From: Hymenobacter psoromatis
GTDB lineage: Bacteria > Bacteroidota > Bacteroidia > Cytophagales > Hymenobacteraceae
NCBI RefSeq assembly: GCF_020012125.1
Contig: NZ_JAIFAG010000001.1
Location: forward strand, 3,410,001 to 3,474,000
Direction: 5' to 3'
DNA length: 64,000 bases
Shown piece after piece: positions 34,501-41,305 of this stretch (its first letter is position 1; each line of letters begins with the position of its first letter). A model generated the notes under the pieces. The model searched no databases and had not been told where the DNA came from. It saw only the letters and a program-made list of their open reading frames with translations. The position numbers and the translations under genes were made by a program.

Positions 34501-35365
34501 ACGGGGCCAGGCCCGACACGGCGTACACGCGGGGGTCGAAGAGCGGCAGCTCCAGCCAGGCGTAGGGCAAGCTCAGGTAAAGCAATGCCGCCCGCAGCGC
34601 CAGCGGCGCGCCCGCCAGCGCCAGCATCGCCAGCCCCACCCGCTGCTGCCGCCACCAGCGGAAGGCCAGTCCCAGCCAGCCCGCCGTGTAGCACCCAATG
34701 CTGAGCAGCAGCAGCAGCAGCGGCACCAGCCGCCCAGCCACCACGCTACCCGGCAGCTGCACCACCGAAAACAGGTAGTGCCCCTGCGCATCGACTATCG
34801 CGGCCACCAGGCCCTTGGCTTCGCCGGGAAGCACGGGCGCGGCCTGCACCTGCAAGCCTTGCAGCAGCGCGGGCTCGGCCCCGTCGCGCAGGTAGCGGTT
34901 GCTGATGCCATAATGCCGCGCCAGCGGCACGTAGGCCAGTACTACCACCGGTCCCTGCGCCCGCCGCACCACCAGAAACTCGCCCAGCGCCGTTTGCGAG
35001 AGGCGCTCGGGGGTAGGGTCGGCCAGCTCGGCGGCGGTGGGCGCGGGGCCCGAGGCCGACCAGCCCACCAGCTGCCCCTCGCGGGCCACGAAGGTGGGGT
35101 ACGAGCACTGCACCAGCAGGCGGCTGAAGTCCGGGGGGGTAGGGGCCTGGCTTTCGCGGGCCACGCGCTGGGCTTCGCGCCCGGCCGTGGCGGCGGCCTG
35201 GCTCACCAGGCTTTGCAGGCGCACCACGTTGGGGTAGGCATCGCCGCTGTCGCTGAGCTGCACCCGCGTGTTCGTCAGCCAGCACGCCTCGAAGCTGAGC
35301 AGCGCCAGCAGCAGCAATAACAGGGGCCAACGACGGGCTAGAGAACGACGGACGTAAGCAAGCAA
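31595..35365 (-). CDS. Very large membrane sensor histidine kinase (NtrY-like core)
   Basis: A 1256-residue kinase. A first membrane helix (about 14-32) and an extracytoplasmic region are followed by roughly seven hydrophobic helices (about 215-480). A second extracytoplasmic region, two more helices, a third sensor segment and a last helix with HAMP-like linker (AARQLTAPLKLLTQRLKRT) come next. The core is typical: phospho-accepting H1043 in VAHEIKNPLTPMKL, N box in NNLLLNARQA, G boxes DNGAGIP and GSGIGLAVAKRG. No response regulator is adjacent, so its partner is elsewhere. The stimulus is unknown; multiple sensor regions suggest an envelope signal. Confidence 0.9.
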   Translation of the reverse strand: MLAYVRRSLARRWPLLLLLLALLSFEACWLTNTRVQLSDSGDAYPNVVRLQSLVSQAAATAGREAQRVARESQAPTPPDFSRLLVQCSYPTFVAREGQLVGWSASGPAPTAAELADPTPERLSQTALGEFLVVRRAQGPVVVLAYVPLARHYGISNRYLRDGAEPALLQGLQVQAAPVLPGEAKGLVAAIVDAQGHYLFSVVQLPGSVVAGRLVPLLLLLLSIGCYTAGWLGLAFRWWRQQRVGLAMLALAGAPLALRAALLYLSLPYAWLELPLFDPRVYAVSGLAPSLGDLLLNGLLALLLAGAAVVCSRHYRLPTRAQVAPVGRWGVPAGLGLLASIVGLYSYYTSAFSNSQLTLDITQSMQVSGFRLLLLLAVLLHTAAFVAGFYLLTGLLAPDLRRVPRRRLLGVGLTLAAVLLPLGALLHEITLLLPGLTCLYLVLVRVGALHYRPEKGPPRYLLLLLLLGLASAVGATALYGQFERQLLLDKQRLASNLLVDNDLQGEFLLGQRLKQLAADPIVARLLLSKPVRTEALRRRIERQYLRTYFDKYEEAIYLFDPSGQPVGGEADDTLTFNQTRAELSRTATATDQPGVYLLKSDNSFSSRRYVAVVPIALPAGANGSGSPTPAGTILLTLSLKQLASYSVLPELLVDQKFFQPGLATDLSYAGYAQGRLVYSEGDFDYANLLPASVLRDSKIYQNGVVVSDFHQLAMHDASGRRVVVVTTATYSAADWFSNFSFQLLLNVVLWLLAGGGYLLWRRNGWGVRLNFSARIQLLLNLGILLPLLVVSVATTSQVVSSYRRDLRRTYERRGHIALESLLRRRDQLSDTTARPVLTALARNVAALTETDLNLYDARGQLLVSSQPLIFEAGLLGPLLNPQAVIDLRQRGLSRTLLTERAGTLSFSSLYLPVRAASVDGPAGPITGYVGIPFFDSQKELDTKLTEMFTTVLNIFTLMFLVFLGLAFVAARQLTAPLKLLTQRLKRTTLTGRNEVLDYRSSDDEIGLLVREYNDMLGKLEASKRELAAQEKEAAWREMARQVAHEIKNPLTPMKLSLQYLQKAIAERRPNAEALIGRISQTLITQIDVLSDIATSFSTFTNLPAMRPARLDLAAVLRQCTDLFRQEEGDEHGELHLALPPDGSYTVFADESLLIRTFNNLLLNARQAVPAGRPPRQEVALRPDGPGKVLITIADNGAGIPAAVRDQVFQPNFTTKATGSGIGLAVAKRGIESAGGRLWFETEEGVGTTFFIELPLAG

Positions 35366-35413
35366 GGAGAGGAACGTGAGCGGTTAGCTTTTATTCTGGT
35401 TAGCGAGCCCGAG

Positions 35414-35443
35414 GTAGGGTGCGGGGCTTGCCCCCGTACCCTA
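35414..35443. repeat. Small GC-rich hairpin upstream of the sensor kinase
   Basis: Arms of 13 bp (GTAGGGTGCGGGG and its near complement CCCCGTACCCTAC, one mismatch) with a 4-base loop lie 49 bp upstream of the kinase start. The sequence contains the GGGTAG/CTACCC oligomer that is frequent over the whole window. Confidence 0.65.
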
Positions 35444-35542
35444 CTTTGTGAGGATAATGGGCCGGCACCCGGCAAAAATCAAGCCGGCTACCCCTCCGCA
35501 AGCTAGCACCCAACCTGGCTCGCCCCGGCCTTTTGGGTCACA

Positions 35543-35587
35543 AAAAAGCCGCTGGCCCGCGCTCAACAGCGCAGCCAGCGGCTTTTT
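35543..35587 (-). terminator. Terminator of the respiratory operon
   Basis: A strong stem (AAAAAGCCGCTGGC at its left, GCCAGCGGCTTTTT at its right) with a second inner stem GCGCT..AGCGC. Read leftwards it ends in a run of six T. It lies 19 bp beyond the stop of the last gene of the operon. Confidence 0.85.
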
Positions 35588-35605
35588 ACTCTTCACAAAA
35601 AGGAA

Positions 35606-35851
35606 TTACATCTTCGTGGGGCGCTTGGGGTGCGTGCGCTTATACCAGAAAAAGCCCACGGCTCCCATCAGGATGTAAGGCGCGGTCATCATATACACGA
35701 TGCCTTTGTTGAGGCCGCTTACGTCGTAGTCGTCGCGTTCCTGCCGGGCGGCTTCCACCTGGCTAGCGCACATTACGCACTGCGCCTTGGCCGACAGCAA
35801 GGTAAAGAGAAACCCGAAGCTCAGCAACAATCCAAAAATTAGCTTTTTCAT
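35606..35851 (-). CDS. Small exported membrane protein at the end of the cox cluster
   Basis: An 81-residue protein with an N-terminal signal or first helix (KKLIFGLLLSFGFLFTLL), an exported segment with a CVMC pair right after the AKAQ cleavage-like site, and a second helix near residues 50-70 with a basic end. Small proteins of this kind with a CxxC pair commonly close the cytochrome oxidase cluster in Bacteroidota. A role in assembly or thiol/metal handling is possible but unproven. The ATG at 35851 gives the normal signal; a longer frame upstream lacks one. Confidence 0.75.
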   Translation of the reverse strand: MKKLIFGLLLSFGFLFTLLSAKAQCVMCASQVEAARQERDDYDVSGLNKGIVYMMTAPYILMGAVGFFWYKRTHPKRPTKM

Positions 35852-35888
35852 AAAGATGGAACGGTTAGGTAGTCTGAAGGTTGTGGCG

Positions 35889-36470
35889 CTAGCCGGCCGG
35901 GTAGTACGGCGCAATCATAAAGTACACGATAACGCCCGTGACCGAAACGTAGAGCCACACCGGAAAGGTCCAGCGGGCAATGCGCCGATGCTTAATATAT
36001 TGCCCCGTGAGGGCAAAATAGAGCGTAAACAGCACCAGCGCCACCGTCACCGCCGCCAGGCTGATGTGCGTCAACAACAAAATAAAGTAGAACGCCCGTG
36101 CCGCCCCTACCCCCCCAAAATGGGTGCTCTCGACCTGCGAGTGGTAGGCCACGTAAGACACCAGAAACAGCGCGCCCAGCCCAAAGGCCGTGCCCATCGA
36201 CGCCCGGTGCGCCAGCACGTTTTTTTGCCGAATGAAGTAGTAGCCCGTCAGGAGCGCCACGGCCGTGAGCGAATTCAGCACCGCGTTCACGGCCGGCAGC
36301 GCGTGCAGGTAGGGCCCGGCCCCGGCAATGCGGAAGATATTCTTGTAGTAAAACAGCACCGCCACCAGCAGCGGCACCACCACGCCCAACGCCCCCAAAA
36401 TAATCTTGTATTTGGTGTAGTCGCCCGGCTCCAGCACGGGCGGGTGCAGCTGCTCAGTCGTGGTGGTCAT
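35889..36470 (-). CDS. DUF420 membrane protein (CtaM-like)
   Basis: A 193-residue protein with five predicted helices. DUF420 proteins accompany heme-copper oxidase genes, and the Staphylococcus member CtaM is needed for oxidase maturation. Conserved histidines are visible in LPAVNAVLNSL context, YVAYHSQVES, LLTHISLAAVT and KHRRIARW. Overlaps the end of the SCO-like gene by 17 bp, so the two are translated in coupling. Confidence 0.88.
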   Translation of the reverse strand: MTTTTEQLHPPVLEPGDYTKYKIILGALGVVVPLLVAVLFYYKNIFRIAGAGPYLHALPAVNAVLNSLTAVALLTGYYFIRQKNVLAHRASMGTAFGLGALFLVSYVAYHSQVESTHFGGVGAARAFYFILLLTHISLAAVTVALVLFTLYFALTGQYIKHRRIARWTFPVWLYVSVTGVIVYFMIAPYYPAG

Positions 36471-37146
36471 AGGTATAGAGCAAAACGTTGATTTCGGTGA
36501 TGAGGCGCTCGACTTCGTACTTATCGGCGGTGTCGTAGTAGCCGCGCACGTGCCGCGCCTGGTCCACTAACAACAGCTGGCCGGGCCGCAGGTTCCCCGG
36601 CTCGGTGGCGGGCCGGAAAGGCAGCCGCGCCGGCCGCAAAGCAGTGGCTCCAAACTCATACTGCGCCAACTGGCGTAAGGTGTCGGCCGGGGCGGCGGCC
36701 ACAAACCACTTGCCGCTAATAGTGCCGAACTGCTCGCTCAGCCGGGCCAGCTCAGTATCGGTGGCAGCGGCAGTAGCGGCGGCCGGCACCAGCGTCAGCA
36801 GCCGCACCCGCGGCTCGGGCCGGAAGTGTTCCTGCACGCGCGCCATCGCGCGGGTTGCCGGCTCCCCTACCCCCCCTGGCGCGTAGAACTGCACCACGTA
36901 CATCCCCTGGTTCAGCTCGGCATTGCTAAGCGTCCGGCCGCCGGCCGCGCGTAACTGTAGCGGCCGCACCCGGTGGAAAACAGTATCGCGCTGCCACCCT
37001 CCCGCCGAGGCGCGGACTGAGTCCGCCCGCTCGGGCAAGTAGGTTGGCAGCGCGTAATGGTTGCGGCCGAAGCCGTAAAGAAACAGGAACGCCAGCACCG
37101 GCACCAGCAGCAGCAGGCCCAGCAAAATGGTCTGGCGTGGTCGCAT
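36454..37146 (-). CDS. SCO-like thioredoxin-fold protein lacking the copper cysteines
   Basis: A 230-residue protein with one N-terminal membrane anchor (6-25) and a periplasmic thioredoxin-like domain. Position and fold match SCO copper chaperones that load CuA of subunit II. At the expected site, however, the sequence is YVVQFYAPGGVGEPATRAM (83-101), with no CxxxC, and the protein has no cysteine at all. It therefore cannot bind copper in the SCO way. It may be a structural assembly factor or a decayed paralogue. The ORF is intact and overlaps the next gene. Confidence 0.8.
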   Translation of the reverse strand: MRPRQTILLGLLLLVPVLAFLFLYGFGRNHYALPTYLPERADSVRASAGGWQRDTVFHRVRPLQLRAAGGRTLSNAELNQGMYVVQFYAPGGVGEPATRAMARVQEHFRPEPRVRLLTLVPAAATAAATDTELARLSEQFGTISGKWFVAAAPADTLRQLAQYEFGATALRPARLPFRPATEPGNLRPGQLLLVDQARHVRGYYDTADKYEVERLITEINVLLYTYDHHD

Positions 37147-37153
37147 CCCTACT

Positions 37154-37507
37154 CTAGCTGCTGAACATGTGCGACAATGCTTCGCCCACGTAAGAGCCTT
37201 CCGTCACGAGGGCCACAACCAGCCATACCAGCAACGCGGTCGGGATGAGGATGGTCCAGATAAGACTTTTAGCTTCGTGCTTCAAGTGCATAAACTCGCC
37301 GACGATGAAGAAGGCCTTCAGAATCGTCATCACGATAAAGATGCTGTTGCGCAACGTGCGCAGGCCCGGCGAAGTCATTGTGAAAGCAATGGCGAACTCT
37401 ACGGCCGTGATGCCGACCAGCACCCAGAACGTGCGCCAAATCCAGGCCACGTTCGGCTTGGCGATTTCGCCGGGGCTAAGGGAAAGTTCTTCCGCGTGAT
37501 TAGACAT
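37154..37507 (-). CDS. Cytochrome c oxidase subunit IV family protein
   Basis: A 117-residue protein with three membrane helices: WIWRTFWVLVGITAVEFAI, the SIFIVMTILKAFFIVGEFMHL helix (quoted in part: FFIVGEFMHLKHE), and IWTILIPTALLVWLVVA. The EFMHLKHE segment is typical of bacterial subunit IV (COX4_pro). It stabilises the oxidase core. It lies 7 bp ahead of the SCO-like gene and 83 bp after the larger subunit III gene. Confidence 0.9.
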   Translation of the reverse strand: MSNHAEELSLSPGEIAKPNVAWIWRTFWVLVGITAVEFAIAFTMTSPGLRTLRNSIFIVMTILKAFFIVGEFMHLKHEAKSLIWTILIPTALLVWLVVALVTEGSYVGEALSHMFSS

Positions 37508-37590
37508 AGAATGGATAAATTAGTTGTTGAATGATTGAAAGTCCTGGGCTGCTTGGTTGAAGTAAGGTGCTTATTCCAAGCATTCAACAA

Positions 37591-38376
37591 TCAGACAAGG
37601 TAGAAGAAGGTGAAAACGAATACCCACACCAAGTCTACAAAGTGCCAGTAAAGGCCGATTTTTTCAATCATTTCGTAGTGGCCGCGCCGCTCAAACGTGC
37701 CGTTGGTCGTAGCGATAAAGCACCACACCAGCAGGCACACGCCCGAGAATACGTGGGTGCCATGAAAGCCCGTGATAAAGAAAAACAGGTCGGCAAATAA
37801 CGGTGGGCCGTACTGGTTCATGGCTAGGTTGGCACCGTGCATCACCGTGCCGTCGGCCATCAGGGTACCTTCCTCATGGCCGCCAATAAAGTGGCTCCAT
37901 TCCCAAGCCTGGCTGCTTAAAAACATCGAGCCAAACAGAATAGTCCACAACAGCCATTTTTGCACATCGGCTTTATCCATGCGGTGGCCGGCTTCTACGG
38001 CCAGCACCATCGTCACGGAGCTGAAGATGAGAATCATCGTCATCAAAGCCACAAAAGCCAACGGCAAATCCAGGCCGTGCAGGCCGGGGAAGGCGTTGAA
38101 CACCTTCTCGGGGGTAGGCCAGTAGGCAGTGCTGAAGTGAAAAGCTTTGGCCGTGCCCTCATACACGCCGTGCTTGTGCCGGATGAGGCCGTAGGCGGTC
38201 AGAAACGCGCCGAAGGTAAACGTATCCGAAAGCAGAAAAAACCACATCATCAGCTTGCCGTAACTCGCTTTGAAGGGTTCGTTGCCACCGTCCCAGGTGC
38301 CGGTGCGGGGCGCGTCGGCAGAGGTGGTGGGCGCAGCGGTAGGCTGCAGGGTGGTAGTTTGGGCCATAACGGACAA
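37591..38376 (-). CDS. Cytochrome c oxidase subunit III (long form)
   Basis: A 261-residue membrane subunit with six to seven helices. Subunit III motifs are present: KLMMWFFLLSDTFTFGAFLTAYG, SQAWEWSHFI, TGFHGTHVFSGVCLL and the C-terminal YWHFVDLVWVFVFTFFYLV (in part YWHFVDLVW). The second of two adjacent subunit III genes. A Thr/Pro/Ala-rich tail precedes the first helix. Supports stability of proton pumping in subunit I. Confidence 0.93.
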   Translation of the reverse strand: MSVMAQTTTLQPTAAPTTSADAPRTGTWDGGNEPFKASYGKLMMWFFLLSDTFTFGAFLTAYGLIRHKHGVYEGTAKAFHFSTAYWPTPEKVFNAFPGLHGLDLPLAFVALMTMILIFSSVTMVLAVEAGHRMDKADVQKWLLWTILFGSMFLSSQAWEWSHFIGGHEEGTLMADGTVMHGANLAMNQYGPPLFADLFFFITGFHGTHVFSGVCLLVWCFIATTNGTFERRGHYEMIEKIGLYWHFVDLVWVFVFTFFYLV

Positions 38377-38410
38377 TAGCTGGTCGGGCGGCTTTACGCC
38401 GGATTCCTCT

Positions 38411-39007
38411 TTAATGGTTCAAAAGTAGGAACAAATACAGGTATAGCCAAAGCGCACCCAGGAAGTGCCAGTACAGGGTAGCGTTGCCAATCGAGAGCAT
38501 TGCCCGCGAATGCACCTGATAGTTAAGGCTTCGCTTCAAAACCACGGCCACGAAAACCAGCCCCGTAACTAAGTGAAAAGCGTGCACGCCCATCAACACG
38601 TACACGAACGAGCCGGAGGGATTAGCGTCGGCCCCACCAAAAAATGTGTGACCCGCCACCATCTGTCCCCAGGCGTGTACCTGCCCAAACAGAAAGACTA
38701 CCCCCAGCCCCAGCGTTACCAGCAGTAATAAATTGGCGCGCTTTACCTCGTCCTGCCGGGCCGAAAAGTATGCCCACTGCATGGTGGCGCTACTTAAGGC
38801 AATAAGGATGGAATTGACGAGCAGGGCGGCAGGAAGGTCAAACTCGCGCCAGTTGCCCTCGTCGCGCCGCACAATGTAGCCGCTGGTAAAAGCCGCAAAC
38901 ATCATCACAATACTGAAAATCAAAAGAATGAGCAGCACGCGCTTTGGGTGCCAGCCCAGGCCCATTTCCTTTTCGCCGTCGGCCAAAACTACTTCGGTTG
39001 GTTTCAT
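38411..39007 (-). CDS. Cytochrome c oxidase subunit III-like (short form)
   Basis: A 198-residue paralogue with five helices. It shows MQWAYFSARQDE, a MGVHAFHLVTGLVFVAVVL helix (family motif GVHAFHLVTGL) and the final YWHFLGALWLYLYLFLLL (in part YWHFLGALW). Tandem long and short subunit III genes are usual in this phylum. The short form probably occupies a position near the complex III interface, an inference. Located 34 bp ahead of the long form. Confidence 0.92.
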   Translation of the reverse strand: MKPTEVVLADGEKEMGLGWHPKRVLLILLIFSIVMMFAAFTSGYIVRRDEGNWREFDLPAALLVNSILIALSSATMQWAYFSARQDEVKRANLLLLVTLGLGVVFLFGQVHAWGQMVAGHTFFGGADANPSGSFVYVLMGVHAFHLVTGLVFVAVVLKRSLNYQVHSRAMLSIGNATLYWHFLGALWLYLYLFLLLNH

Positions 39008-39106
39008 AAGAGAATACTTACTAAATAGCTAGTTGGATAAGCGGCCGGGTAGCTAGCTACCACTCGAGGCCGGTTGCCTAGATAACAAAAAACTCCGCGT
39101 TTAGAA

Positions 39107-39958
39107 TCAAACTTTATCTAAAAGCAGCGCGATTTGTACAATGGGCAAGTATAGGAAAGACGCGAACATGATACTGAGCGCCGCCTTGCGGTCCTGCGTG
39201 CGCATGAGCCGCACGGTAAGCAACGTGAAGAGCACGCCGCACACCAGCGCGATACCCGCCGACACGCGCCCCGAAATGCCCAGCACCAGCGGCAGCAGCG
39301 AGACCGGAATGAGCAGCACCGTATAGGTCATTATCTGGAAAGCCGTGCGTAGGTCGCGGTGGCCGGGGGTAGGCAGCATCTTGAAGCCGGCACGCTTGTA
39401 GTCATCGTCGGCTACCCAGGCAATGGCCCAAAAGTGCGGAAACTGCCACATAAACTGAATTCCAAACAGCACCCACGCGGCTTCGCCCACGTAGCCCGTG
39501 GCTGCTACCCAGCCAATGAGGGGGGGTAGGCCGCCCGGAATGGCCCCCACCGCCACGCACACTGGCGACACAGTTTTGAGGGGCGTATAGATGAAACCGT
39601 AGAGGATGAGCGAGAGCAGCGAAAGCGCCGCCGTGAGCGGGTTGAAGTAGTAAGCTAGCAAACCCAGCCCAGCTATTGCCAGTAGTCCACAGAAAACCCA
39701 GGCTTCGTTCGGCGATATGCGGCCGGTGGGCAGCGGTCGGTTCTCGGTACGCTTCATCAGCTTATCGAGGTCCTTCTCAAAAATCTGGTTGATGATATTG
39801 GCCGCGCCCGTCACCAGCAGGCCGCCCAGCAGCACCAGCAGCGCCCGCCCCCAGTTCGGCGTGGATAGGCCCAGTAAATAGCCCAGTGCGCTGGAAAAAG
39901 CTACCGTGAAGGAAAGCCGAAACTTGAGCAGCTGAAAATAGGCGCGGGCCTTGGTCAT
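39107..39958 (-). CDS. ctaB: Heme O synthase (protoheme IX farnesyltransferase)
   Basis: A 283-residue UbiA-type prenyltransferase that adds a farnesyl group to heme B. The polyprenyl-diphosphate/Mg motif is NIINQIFEKDLDKLMKRT followed by NRPLPTGR, and the second is in ADDDYKRAGFKM. About eight helices. The ATG at 39958 gives the usual MTKARAYFQLLKFRLS start. Together with ctaA it supplies heme A for subunit I; the genes are adjacent. Confidence 0.95.
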   Translation of the reverse strand: MTKARAYFQLLKFRLSFTVAFSSALGYLLGLSTPNWGRALLVLLGGLLVTGAANIINQIFEKDLDKLMKRTENRPLPTGRISPNEAWVFCGLLAIAGLGLLAYYFNPLTAALSLLSLILYGFIYTPLKTVSPVCVAVGAIPGGLPPLIGWVAATGYVGEAAWVLFGIQFMWQFPHFWAIAWVADDDYKRAGFKMLPTPGHRDLRTAFQIMTYTVLLIPVSLLPLVLGISGRVSAGIALVCGVLFTLLTVRLMRTQDRKAALSIMFASFLYLPIVQIALLLDKV

Positions 39959-40025
39959 TAACCTAACTGAAATTGCTGCCGCAAAGGTACGGCCGGCAGC
40001 GAAGCACCGCGTGGAGTCACGTTGC

Positions 40026-41177
40026 TTAGAAAGGCGACAGCGCCTGCGGTATAGCAATAGCGGTGGGCCGGTCCCCTACCCCCACCCGCTGGCGCAACGC
40101 CAGCAGCGCCAGAAACTGCGTACCAAAGAGCAACGTAGCCAGCGTAAGGTGTACGGGCTGCACCCAGGCCGGCAGGGCAAAATACGCCAGCGTGATGCCG
40201 GCCAGCATTTCCAGCCCCAGCACTACCCAGGTAGCTGTCACCAATCGCCGCAGCCCCGGCAGTAGCTGCCAGAGCTGATAACCTACGTATACATTAACCA
40301 GCACTACGATAGCTGCCAGCGTGCGGTGCGTCTCAAACACGCTACCAATCCGGTCTACCCACGTATCCCGCTGCCCATAATCGGTAGCAGCGGCGATGCG
40401 GTCCACAGCTTCCCGCACTTGCGTACCCAGGATAATCTGCACGAATGTGAGCGCCAGTGCGCCCCACAGTAGCCAGCGCAGGCCGGTGGTAGCCGCCGTC
40501 TGCTCGTCGGGCTGCTGGCCCAGCGTCCGCACTTCGGCCTGATAAGCCAAGCCTGCTTCTTCGGTTCTACCCCAACGCGCCCGGTGCGCCGCGTATAGCA
40601 ACAGCGCCACGATGAGCAGCGCCAGCCCCATGTGAATGGTCACCATCACGGGTAGGAGATTGGTCGAAACTACCAGCGAGCCCAGCCAGCCCTGCACGCC
40701 CGTAAGTAGCCAGCCAGCCACGGCCAGCCACACTATCGTCCGGTCGCGCCGCCAGTAGGGCAGTGCCATTACGGCCGCCACGAATACGAATATTCCAATT
40801 AAAGCACCCAGTAATCGATTTAGGTACTCAATCCAAGTCTTAGTCGCATTGAAATCCGTTTCGATGTATTGCGTCGGGTGCGCGAAAATCTCGCCGGCCA
40901 CCTGCCTGAAGCCCAGGCTAGCCAACGTGCGGGCTAACTTCTGGTTTTTGGCGACTCGCTGCGCAGTATATACCTGCTTGTAATCGGCGGGTAGCTGGCT
41001 AGCCTCCGTAGGCGGTACCCACTGCCCGAAGCACTTTGGCCAATCGGGGCAACCCATTCCTGAGCCCGTAGCTCGCACCACGCCTCCCACTAGAATTAAC
41101 AAGTAAATACTCACAACCGTCAGCACACTCCAAAACCGGAAACGCCGCATAAATCCTGGTTCGCTCATCATAGTCAT
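40026..41177 (-). CDS. ctaA: Heme A synthase
   Basis: A 383-residue COX15/CtaA enzyme that oxidises the C8 methyl of heme O to a formyl group. Eight helices. Heme-ligand histidines lie in TIHMGLALL, FETHRTLAA and QPVHLTLATLL. The first loop has GSGMGCPDWPKCFGQWVPP with its two cysteines (in part CPDWPKC). It follows coxA after a predicted terminator, so it may have its own promoter or depend on read-through. Confidence 0.94.
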   Translation of the reverse strand: MTMMSEPGFMRRFRFWSVLTVVSIYLLILVGGVVRATGSGMGCPDWPKCFGQWVPPTEASQLPADYKQVYTAQRVAKNQKLARTLASLGFRQVAGEIFAHPTQYIETDFNATKTWIEYLNRLLGALIGIFVFVAAVMALPYWRRDRTIVWLAVAGWLLTGVQGWLGSLVVSTNLLPVMVTIHMGLALLIVALLLYAAHRARWGRTEEAGLAYQAEVRTLGQQPDEQTAATTGLRWLLWGALALTFVQIILGTQVREAVDRIAAATDYGQRDTWVDRIGSVFETHRTLAAIVVLVNVYVGYQLWQLLPGLRRLVTATWVVLGLEMLAGITLAYFALPAWVQPVHLTLATLLFGTQFLALLALRQRVGVGDRPTAIAIPQALSPF

Positions 41178-41247
41178 CTGTACCTAAACACCAAAATCAC
41201 GCACAAAATCCGCGAAATCTGTTAAAATTCTCGCTAATATGTGGTCC

Positions 41248-41283
41248 AAAAAGAATGGGCCGCCGGGGTACGGCGGCCCATTT
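41248..41283 (-). terminator. Hairpin between coxA and ctaA
   Basis: Arms 41254-41265 and 41271-41282 (AATGGGCCGCCG and its exact complement) with a 5-base loop. Read leftwards, the stem is followed by CTTTTT. It lies 22 bp past the coxA stop and could end or attenuate the act-cox structural transcript before the heme A/O biosynthesis genes. Confidence 0.75.
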
Positions 41284-41305
41284 AGGCAAAAGCTATGCAA
41301 GCCAT

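Noticed and set aside
35448..35678. Small + strand gene of 76 codons
   Set aside because: It runs through the operon terminator and the end of a real gene and has no coding features.
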